This document shows positions 41,082 to 48,334 of a stretch of DNA of 64,000 nucleotides, piece by piece (position 1 is the stretch's first letter; the number at the start of each line of letters is the position of its first letter). A program made the position numbers and the translations under genes. The DNA is from Paraburkholderia tagetis (GTDB taxonomy: Bacteria > Pseudomonadota > Gammaproteobacteria > Burkholderiales > Burkholderiaceae): assembly GCF_022213065.1 (NCBI RefSeq), contig NZ_JAKLJA010000004.1, positions 124,001-188,000 on the forward strand. The letters are read 5' to 3'. The notes below the pieces were generated by a model, which was not told where the DNA came from, searched no databases, and saw only the letters and a program-made list of their open reading frames with translations.

Positions 41082-42161
41082 ATGTCACGAAAAAAATTCG
41101 TAGTACGGAGTTTATCGCTCTGGGCGATGGGAGTCGCATTGAGCGGCGCCGCGCATGCGCAAGGCAGTGTCACGCTGTTCGGCGTACTGGATGGCGGTCT
41201 GCTCTATACCAACAAGACGCTGAATCCGGCAACGGGAGCCAATGCGGGCAAGCAGTTTTCCGTGATCGATGGCGGCTCGTACTATTCGCAGTTTGGCATC
41301 GTGGGAACAGAGGATCTCGGCGGCGGATACCAGGCAAAGTTTCGTCTTGTCAGCGGACTCAATATTGCAAACGGTGGCCTGCTTCACTGCAACGGCAATC
41401 TGTTTGGCTGCGAGGCCTGGGTGGGTGTCGATGGCCCGCCTGGCGAGATCAAGCTGGGCCTGCAGTTCTCGCCGTTCTTTCTCGCTGTGTACGATTCCGA
41501 CCCGCGCAGTCTTTCGCTGTTTGGCAGCGGGGCGATACCGCTCGTGGACAACGTTCTTGGCACGGGTATTTTCAACGCCAATGCGATTTCTTATACCAGT
41601 CCTGTACTGGGCGGCTTTCAGGCCAGCGCGCTGTATGCGTTTGGTGGACAGGCGGGCAATTTCCAGGCGGGGCGACAGTATGCTCTGCGACTCAAGTATG
41701 GAGTGGGTGGGCTGACGGTCAATGCGGCGATCTACGATGGTAATAGCGGCGGCACGGCGCAGACGCCTGTCCCCACGACCGTGCAATACGAAGGGCGGAT
41801 GATCGGCGTGGGGTATCAGTTTGGATCGCTGACCGTCAAAGGTTCGTTTGTTAACTATAAGGTTGCGGGGTCGTTTAACGCCAACGTTTATGGCGTCGGA
41901 GCTAGCTGGTATATAACCCCGGCGTTCGATATCAATGGCGGCGTCTGGGTGACGAGCGATCGAAACCGTACGACCAATCACTCAGTGCTGGGCGCGCTGG
42001 GAGCCGATTATTTGGTGTCGAAGCGGACTACGCTCTATGCTCAAGTCGGCATGGTAAATAATCATGGCGCCATGAATACGGGATTGTCGATGATCGGTGC
42101 GCTTTACGAAGTAACGGGGACTTCGGTCGGTACTGTTGTTGGAATTCGGCATACGTTTTAG
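41082..42161 (+). CDS. Gram-negative general porin
   Basis: 359 residues. Signal peptide ending SGAAHAQG; SVTLFGVLDGGLLYTN at the mature start, SQFGIVGTEDLGGGYQAKFR, and C-terminal VVGIRHTF. Same family as the porin at 12714. As last gene of the hydroquinone-type cluster it probably helps uptake of its substrate. The 3' third uses more A/T at third positions than the rest of the cluster, just ahead of repeat copy C. Confidence 0.92.
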   Translation: MSRKKFVVRSLSLWAMGVALSGAAHAQGSVTLFGVLDGGLLYTNKTLNPATGANAGKQFSVIDGGSYYSQFGIVGTEDLGGGYQAKFRLVSGLNIANGGLLHCNGNLFGCEAWVGVDGPPGEIKLGLQFSPFFLAVYDSDPRSLSLFGSGAIPLVDNVLGTGIFNANAISYTSPVLGGFQASALYAFGGQAGNFQAGRQYALRLKYGVGGLTVNAAIYDGNSGGTAQTPVPTTVQYEGRMIGVGYQFGSLTVKGSFVNYKVAGSFNANVYGVGASWYITPAFDINGGVWVTSDRNRTTNHSVLGALGADYLVSKRTTLYAQVGMVNNHGAMNTGLSMIGALYEVTGTSVGTVVGIRHTF

Positions 42162-42269
42162 CAGGATGTTTTTCGTGGATTTCGGGGGGTATTGCGATTC
42201 GGTTTTGGTTTTTTGCGATTTGCGTTTCTCTTCGCGGTTCCTTTCGCTATTCCCTTCGCGATTCCCTTC

Positions 42270-42831
42270 GCGTTTCCTTGTTTTCATGTCGGTCTGCTAG
42301 CGTTGCCCCTGTGCGGGGCGGCACCTACTTTTCTTTGCAGCGGCAAAGAAAAGTAGGCAAAAGAAAGCCGCTCAAACCGCTAGTGTGACGCAGTGGACCA
42401 CTTGCCCATTATCGGAGCGGTTCCGGAGCGTCTGTCGCCACGCGCCGTACAACGGAGTGACTAAGGGCTCATTCCTCCGGCGGCGCTGCGCGCGCCGTGG
42501 GGCATAACCCAACACCAGTGGGATGCATGCGAATCGATAGGATGCCTGCGTATTCGAAAGCTTGTGCAGTACCCGGTGGTTTCCCTTGCATACCCGACCG
42601 CTGCGCGCGTAGCGAGCAGCGGGATGAATGACTCCTTTGTCACTGAGTTTGAAGGTGCGAGGTGACGGATGCCCCGGAACCACTTCGATTAACGGCAAGA
42701 GGTGGACGGCGTCACACTGGCGGTTTGAGCCGCTTTCTTTTGCCTACTTTTCTTTGCGGCTGCAAAGAAAAGTAGGTGCCGCCCCGCACAGGGGCAACGC
42801 TAATAGACCGACACGAAAACAAGGAAACGCG
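42270..42831. repeat. Large inverted-repeat element, copy C
   Basis: ~562 bp, same arms and hairpins as copies A and B, and same orientation as B. Left of it the sequence iterates TTCGCGATTCCC-type segments (42235-42275). It occupies most of the 720 bp between the porin and BON-protein genes. The short frames inside it match translated frames of the other copies because the DNA is conserved, but they start with TTG and lack ribosome sites. Confidence 0.9.
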
Positions 42832-42883
42832 AAAAACAATGAACCACGAAAGCAAAAAACCACCAACCAAGGAGAACCAAACC

Positions 42884-43252
42884 ATGCAAATTATCAAACC
42901 GATCCGGCGCGCGGCCGGCATATTCATCATGGCGGTCACGGCCATCAGCCATGCGCAGGGAATCGACACAGACGAAGCGAGATCCACCATACCTGCAAGC
43001 ACCAGTAACGCAAACAAGAAAGCGGTAAGAGCAGAAAACCGCAAGCTTCAAAAAGAGGTACTACGCAACCTCACGAAAACGAAGGGCCTTAACGCAAGCA
43101 ATATCGTTGTCGTGGCGCGCAGCGGTGTCGTGACGCTGGGCGGCTCCGTTCCGGAAGCGAACGAGGCCGAATTAGCCACCGCAATCGCTCGTGGCGTTGC
43201 GGGTGTCACCGAGGTGAAGAGCAATCTCGCGGTGAGGCCGGAAGGTTTGTAA
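42884..43252 (+). CDS. BON-domain periplasmic protein
   Basis: 122 residues from the ATG at 42884, preceded by AAGGAG. Signal peptide (GIFIMAVTAISHAQG) and a charged linker precede one BON domain (residues ~55-120: VLRNLTKTKGLNASNIVVVA, RSGVVTLGGSVPEANEAELA, GVTEVKSNLAV). BON domains are thought to bind phospholipids and occur in OsmY-like envelope stress proteins. The gene starts 53 bp after repeat copy C, whose right edge may therefore supply promoter or leader sequence. Confidence 0.85.
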   Translation: MQIIKPIRRAAGIFIMAVTAISHAQGIDTDEARSTIPASTSNANKKAVRAENRKLQKEVLRNLTKTKGLNASNIVVVARSGVVTLGGSVPEANEAELATAIARGVAGVTEVKSNLAVRPEGL

Positions 43253-43403
43253 CTGGCGCCGCATATCGACCACACGGGCGCGCACTGCATCGTTAACATG
43301 AAGTGCGCGCCAGCAGCCGTATGGATAGGGAGGGTGCCGACCCGCATCGAGGAACGAAATATGCTCACCCCTTTCGCAGGATTGCGGAAGTAAAGAGGGG
43401 AGC

Positions 43404-44492
43404 ATGACAAACCAATATATGAAGCCGCGGCGCGGGCTGGCCCTGCCGCTCGCGACGGTCTGCATGGCTGCGGCGATGGCGTTTGCGGCACCGGGTGTTC
43501 GCGCGCAGACCCGGGCCTACACGAGCGAACCCGTCGAATTGTTCGCTGGACCATCCGACGAATATCCGGTGGTCAGCGAACTCGGACCCAACGTGCCGGT
43601 CACGGTGATGGGCTGTGTAAGCGACTACACCTGGTGCGATGTCGCGCTGCCGGACTTGCGTGGCTGGGTCTATGGCGGCTATCTGAGCTACCCGTACCAG
43701 GGCGCCTACGTACCGCTGACCGGCTATGGCGCGGCCATCGGCCTGCCGATCGTCTCGTTCTCCATTGGTGCGTACTGGGGCAGTTTCTATCGCGACCGGC
43801 CGTGGTACGGCGACCGCGATCGATGGGCGCATGCCCCGCCGCCGAGCCGCGGACGTCCGCCGGAGCCGCGATATCACGGCGGGCCGCCGGGCGGTGCGGG
43901 ACGGCCTCTGCCGCCGCCCGGCGCAGGCCGTCCGCCCGAGCCGGGGCGTGGTCCCGGCAACGAAGCGCCGCCTGTTCATGGCCGGCCGCCCGTGAACGGC
44001 GGGCCGCCCGTTGCGGCGCCACGTCCGCCTGCCGAAGGCGCACGTCCGCCTGCCGAGATGCAGCGTCCGCCGGGCGAGGGCGCACGTCCGCCTGTCGAGA
44101 TGCAACGTCCTCCGGGCGAGCGCGCACGTCAGCCTGCCGAGATGCAGCGTCCTCCGGGCGAGGGTGCGCGCCAGCCTGCCGAGATGCAGCGTCCGCCGGG
44201 CGAGGGTGCGCGCCAGCCCGCCGAGATGCAGCGCCAGCCCGCCGAGATGCAGCGGCCGCCGGGCGAGGGCGCGCGTCAGCCTGCCGAAGTGCAGCGCCCG
44301 CCCATGCAGCAACCCAATATGGGCCGCCCGCCCGCGCCGGCGCAGGCACCCGCACCCGCGTTCAATCGCGCGCCCGGCCCGCCGCCTGGCACCGCCCGCC
44401 CGCCGGAGCCGCCTGCCGCGCGCGGCCGTCCCGAGGCGCCGCCACAAGGCGGCCCAGTCCAGGGCCGTGGCGAACAGCGGCAGCAGAACTGA
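43404..44492 (+). CDS. SH3 (bacterial SH3b) domain protein with proline-rich tandem-repeat tail
   Basis: 362 residues. Signal peptide ends APGVRAQT. Residues ~40-95 are an SH3b domain (VELFAGPSDEYPVVSELGPN; DVALPDLRGWVYGGYL), and ~95-140 a hydrophobic/aromatic stretch (GAAIGLPIVSFSIGAYWGSF). From ~145 on the protein is almost purely Pro/Gly/Arg/Ala. Between ~207 and ~300 it is a tandem array of ~12-residue units of the form GARQPAEMQRPP. It is probably a cell-envelope protein with a disordered spacer; its ligand is unknown. A terminator follows. Confidence 0.8.
   Translation: MTNQYMKPRRGLALPLATVCMAAAMAFAAPGVRAQTRAYTSEPVELFAGPSDEYPVVSELGPNVPVTVMGCVSDYTWCDVALPDLRGWVYGGYLSYPYQGAYVPLTGYGAAIGLPIVSFSIGAYWGSFYRDRPWYGDRDRWAHAPPPSRGRPPEPRYHGGPPGGAGRPLPPPGAGRPPEPGRGPGNEAPPVHGRPPVNGGPPVAAPRPPAEGARPPAEMQRPPGEGARPPVEMQRPPGERARQPAEMQRPPGEGARQPAEMQRPPGEGARQPAEMQRQPAEMQRPPGEGARQPAEVQRPPMQQPNMGRPPAPAQAPAPAFNRAPGPPPGTARPPEPPAARGRPEAPPQGGPVQGRGEQRQQN
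44010..44300. repeat. ~36-bp tandem repeats within the SH3-protein gene
   Basis: About seven units encoding GARxPAEMQRPPGE variants, in frame. One unit is truncated (QPAEMQ twice in succession). The first units have diverged more than the later ones, as expected from recent expansion at the 3' side. Confidence 0.8.
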
Positions 44493-44520
44493 GGCGCGTC
44501 GCTTCCGTGTGTGATAACAA

Positions 44521-44546
44521 GGACGCCTGAAACGGGCGTCCTTTGC
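44521..44546 (+). terminator. Terminator after the SH3-protein gene
   Basis: GGACGCC and GGCGTCC pair around a 7-base loop, followed by a short T run, 28 bp after the stop codon. Confidence 0.75.
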
Positions 44547-45329
44547 GCTGCGCTGCCTGATTCACTTGCATATTGATGCAGACAATCGCCGGTTCCGCGC
44601 ATGCCGTCGAAAAGTAATCAGGATTCCGTATCGCTGATCCGTCATTGGCCGCCGATTTCCACTCGTAGCCCACGTTCGCTCGCGGGTCGAATCGTCGATA
44701 TCGCCCAGCGCCATACCCGCCCCAATCGCACCCCAATCGCACGCAAATCGCACGCAAATCGCACCCAAATCCCACGGCGTGCGCCGCATCCGGCCGATTT
44801 AACAATCCCTGACAGTAGCTTTGCGAGCTTGCCGCCACAATAGCTTGTCGCGGCGTGTCGCTGTATGGACCGCGTTAAATGGGCGTGCGACTCACGCGCG
44901 CCAGGCAAGGAAATTCGGCTACGGGGGCCGGCGCAGTCGGGACACGGCGACGCGCCGGTGGGGAGGAAGTCAGAGCGGGCTCGAGTCCGCCGGATAACGC
45001 TGGCAAACAGCGCCTGGAAGTACAGGAGTGGCGATGGCAGCGGGAAACGCCATGGTGTGATCGGCTGCGGTCTGCGGGTGGGTGTCGGGCGGTGATGCCC
45101 GCCCGCGCGTGACGCGCCGGTCCGGCGGCGCCCGCGCCGGCGGTCCGAGTCCGGGGGGAAGGACGCCGGAGACCACGCGGTGCGCGGCCCGAGGCTGTCG
45201 CCACTCGTTTTTCATATACAAGTCACGTTCATGCATGTGCCGTCCGCGCCGCGCGCGAAGGCCGTGCTGCCGGGCGCGCACGGAGCAACTCCGGCGGGTC
45301 TGGAGCTTGTCTGCTACACGAGGGGTTTC
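44547..45329. other. Gene-poor stretch with an 11-bp minisatellite
   Basis: No convincing gene is visible; frames on both strands lack start signals and coding bias. The only structure is five 11-bp units (CCCAATCGCAC, then GCAAATCGCAC and variants) at 44721-44775. Confidence 0.5.
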
Positions 45330-45824
45330 ATGTTTTTTCGTTCCGGCAGCATGCGGTTTCCGCCTGGCTCGCGGGTGAGTGGTTCGGGCCGCAGCCGCGA
45401 TCTCGATCGCATCGAGCTCGATCTTGCCCGCGACCGGCACGCACGCGCGGCCATGGAAGCCTATGCGGATTCGTGCGAAGCCGAACTGCCCTGGCTGAGC
45501 GAGGTGTTGCGCCAGTCGCGCTTCGGCCGTTCGGAGAGGTTGACTCAGTGCCCATCGACGGTATTGCGCACCTTCGTGCTCGCTCAGGCGCGCGCCGCGG
45601 CGCAGCCTGATTATGCGCATGCCGCGTGGGAGCACGTGCGCCGGCAACTGGCCGCGCTGCTTTCCGAAGCGCCAATGGCCGAGCCGGCAGCGTCCGAAGT
45701 GCGACATGCGGCTGGCCAGATGAGCCGGACAGCGTCCCGCGAGGCCGCCTCGGCGGACGACCCGTATGCATTGGGCGCGGCGACCGGCACGGCGGGCGAC
45801 CCGCCGGCACGCCGCCGAGGGTGA
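45330..45824 (+). CDS. Hypothetical protein
   Basis: 164 residues from an ATG preceded by GAGGGG; in-frame starts at 45231 and 45180 lack a ribosome site. The first half is basic and helical (SRDLDRIELDLARDRHARAA), with a middle segment LSEVLRQSRFGRSERLTQCP. The tail is Ala/Ser/Gly-rich. No signal peptide, membrane segment or family was recognised. Codon bias is consistent with a real gene. It stands alone between the SH3-protein gene and the response-regulator operon. Confidence 0.5.
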   Translation: MFFRSGSMRFPPGSRVSGSGRSRDLDRIELDLARDRHARAAMEAYADSCEAELPWLSEVLRQSRFGRSERLTQCPSTVLRTFVLAQARAAAQPDYAHAAWEHVRRQLAALLSEAPMAEPAASEVRHAAGQMSRTASREAASADDPYALGAATGTAGDPPARRRG

Positions 45825-46115
45825 GGTCCGCAAATGCGTCGGGCGGGGCATGTAAGGTCGCGCCGCGTTCAATCGGGGGCGTTTTCGACTACCATGAGCG
45901 AAAACTGGTTCCCGATCTCTTCATGCAAATTGTTGGGTAGCGCACTCCCATTCGTTTCGAGATGCGGCGAGAGTGGCGCCCGGGCTGTGCGGTGGGGCCG
46001 CACGGCAAGGGATGGGGGATGCAGGCCGGCTATCGGGTATTTACCGGTATTTATCGGGTATCGCAGGGCCGGCCCGTCCCGGGAAGATGAATAACGACAC
46101 TGGGTGCAGGACATT

Positions 46116-46814
46116 ATGAGAATTGCAGTACTCGACGACGATCCGGCACAGACCGATTTCGTCTGCCAGACGCTGACGGCGGCTGGCCACGTCTGCCACG
46201 CGTTCGCCAAGGGCGGCGAGCTCGTCAAGCAGCTTCGGCGGCAGACATTCGACTTGCTCGTGCTCGACTGGAACGTTCCCGATATGGCTGGCGACGAAGT
46301 CCTGCACTGGGTCCGCCAAAGCCTGTCCACGCGCTTGCCCGTCCTGTTCATGACGAGCCGCAGCCGTGAAGTCGATATTGCTCAGATGCTCAACAGCGGC
46401 GCCGACGACTACGTGGTCAAGCCGGTCTCCGGGCCGGTCCTGCTCGCGCGCGTGGGCTCGCTGCTGCGCCGCGCGTATCAACTGCACGCGCCTACGCAGA
46501 AAGAAGTCTTCGGCGAATACGAATTCGATCTGAAGTCGCGCCAGGCAGCGGTTGGCGGCAAGCAGGTGGCGCTCACGCAAAAGGAGTTCGAGCTCGCGCT
46601 CCTGCTGTTCCAGCATCTGAGCCGGCCGCTCTCGCGCGCGCACATTCTCGACGTGATCTGGAAGCAGTCCGACGATATCCCGTCGCGCACCATGGACACG
46701 CACGTCTCCATGCTGCGCTCGAAGCTCGGCTTGCGCCCGGAAAACGGCTATCGCCTCACACCGATTTACGGCTACGGCTACCGCCTCGAGCGCATCGAGG
46801 GGGACGCGGCGTGA
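46116..46814 (+). CDS. OmpR/PhoB-type response regulator
   Basis: 232 residues. Receiver domain: acidic pocket VLDDDP, phospho-acceptor Asp51 (LLVLDWNVPDM), conserved Thr/Ser near 79 (FMTSRS) and Lys101 (VVKPVS). The C-terminal winged helix (ALTQKEFELALLLFQHLSRP; TMDTHVSMLRSKLGLRPENG; YGYGYRLE) is OmpR-like. Start at 46116 rather than the ATG four codons earlier. It overlaps the FecR-protein gene by 4 bp, and the CHASE2 kinase two genes down is its probable partner. Confidence 0.93.
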   Translation: MRIAVLDDDPAQTDFVCQTLTAAGHVCHAFAKGGELVKQLRRQTFDLLVLDWNVPDMAGDEVLHWVRQSLSTRLPVLFMTSRSREVDIAQMLNSGADDYVVKPVSGPVLLARVGSLLRRAYQLHAPTQKEVFGEYEFDLKSRQAAVGGKQVALTQKEFELALLLFQHLSRPLSRAHILDVIWKQSDDIPSRTMDTHVSMLRSKLGLRPENGYRLTPIYGYGYRLERIEGDAA

Positions 46815-48334
46815 GCGGCCACGGGTCGGCGCACTCGACTGCGCATCTGGCTGCATACCCGGCCGCGCCTGGGCGCGTGAAGATGGCCGTTGCGCTGTCC
46901 TGGCCCAGCCCGGCTGGCCCGGCACCGCTCCCGCGCGCGGCGCGCGCACACTCGCCGCTTACCGGCGCGCTCGCCTGTGCGCTGGCGTTGGGGCTGCTGC
47001 CCGCTGCGGGCCGCGCCGAAGCCCGCAAGCCGCAGGGCCAGACGCCGGAAATGGCCGTCTACGTCACGCGGCCCGGCGATTCGCTCTACAACGTCGCGAC
47101 GCGCTATCTGCGCAATCCTGCCGACTGGACCCGGCTCGCACGCATCAACCGCGTGAGCACGCCGCGCCACTTGCAGCCGGGCACGTCGCTGCGCGTGCCG
47201 GTTGCGCTGCTGCGTCAGGACCACCTGAGCGCGCGCGTGATCGCGACCTCGGGGCCGGCGCGCCATGCGTTCGGCGGCGGGCGGTTGCTGCCGCTCGTCG
47301 TCGGCGGGACGCTCGTCGAGGGCGACCGCGTGCAGACCGGCGAGAACGGCTTCGCCACACTCGAACTCGCCGACGGTTCGCATATCGTCGTCCCGCCGGG
47401 CGCATCGCTCGACCTTGCCACGCTGCGTCAGACCGTGCTCACCGGCTCGACCGACCGCGTGATCGACCTCCATCGCGGCCAGGTGAATACCGAGGTCACC
47501 AAGGCCACCCGCAAGGACGATCGTTTCCAGATCCGCTCGCCTTCGGTGGTGGCGGGCGTGCGCGGCACGAGCTTTCGCGTGAATTACGACGGCGACAAAG
47601 GCTCGACCGCCGTCGAAGTGATCGAGGGCGCGGTAGGCGTGGACGCGGCGTCGCGCGGCCAGGCCGCGTCGGTCGCACCCGCGCCGGGCACGCCGCTCGC
47701 GGCTTCGTCGCAACTCGTCGCGGCGCGCCACGGCAGCATCACGCTGGCGGGCGGCGCGGTGGGCGTGCCCGTCGCGCTGCTCGACGCGCCCGATCTGCTC
47801 CATCCTTCGAAGGTCCAGGACGATGAAGCGGTCGCGTTCGATCTCGCGCCCGTCAAGGGCGCGCATCGCTACCATCTGCAGATCGGCCGCGACGCGGGCC
47901 TGCTGGACCTGATCCGCGACACGCACTCGGACGAGCCGCACGTGACCGTGGGCGCGCTCGAGGACGGCACGTATTTCGTGCGCGTTTCCGCCATCGACGA
48001 AAACGGCCTCGAAGGCATGCCGTCCACCTACGCGTTTCAGCGCCGGCATCTCGCGATGGGCGCCTCGGCGGGGCAGGTCGAAGGCACGCGCGACTACGCG
48101 TTCCGCTGGTTCGTCGACCAGCGCCGCGCCGGCAATACGCGTTTTCGCTTCGTGCTCGCCACGTCGGCGGACCTGCGCGCGCCGCTCGTGGACCGCACCG
48201 ACATCGCCAACGGCGAGGCCGTCGTCAGCGATCTGCCGAAGGGCGTCTACTACTGGACGGTGATTGCCGAGCAGTTCGAAGGGGGCCGCTACTTCCAGAA
48301 GGCCAGCCCGGTCCAGTCGTTCCGTCTCGACTGA
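46811..48334 (+). CDS. LysM- and FecR-domain periplasmic protein
   Basis: 507 residues. N-terminal signal (GALACALALGLLPAAGRAEA), a LysM-like peptidoglycan-binding motif at ~80-135 (YVTRPGDSLYNVATRYLRNP; INRVSTPRHLQPG), then a FecR domain at ~170-300 (GENGFATLELADGSHIVVPP; FQIRSPSVVAGVRGTSFRVN). Residues ~330-500 are two Fn3-like beta repeats (VAFDLAPVKGAHRYHLQIGR). The three-gene order regulator, FecR protein, CHASE2 kinase is compact, with overlaps of 4 and 1 bp. The FecR protein is probably an envelope sensor or scaffold reporting to the kinase. Confidence 0.88.
   Translation: MSGHGSAHSTAHLAAYPAAPGRVKMAVALSWPSPAGPAPLPRAARAHSPLTGALACALALGLLPAAGRAEARKPQGQTPEMAVYVTRPGDSLYNVATRYLRNPADWTRLARINRVSTPRHLQPGTSLRVPVALLRQDHLSARVIATSGPARHAFGGGRLLPLVVGGTLVEGDRVQTGENGFATLELADGSHIVVPPGASLDLATLRQTVLTGSTDRVIDLHRGQVNTEVTKATRKDDRFQIRSPSVVAGVRGTSFRVNYDGDKGSTAVEVIEGAVGVDAASRGQAASVAPAPGTPLAASSQLVAARHGSITLAGGAVGVPVALLDAPDLLHPSKVQDDEAVAFDLAPVKGAHRYHLQIGRDAGLLDLIRDTHSDEPHVTVGALEDGTYFVRVSAIDENGLEGMPSTYAFQRRHLAMGASAGQVEGTRDYAFRWFVDQRRAGNTRFRFVLATSADLRAPLVDRTDIANGEAVVSDLPKGVYYWTVIAEQFEGGRYFQKASPVQSFRLD

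Noticed and set aside
44721..44775. Possible CRISPR-like array
   Set aside because: Five contiguous 11-bp units without spacers; a simple minisatellite.
44601..44908. Short frames on both strands between the SH3-protein gene and the hypothetical gene
   Set aside because: They are driven by the 11-bp repeat and lack ribosome sites and coding bias.
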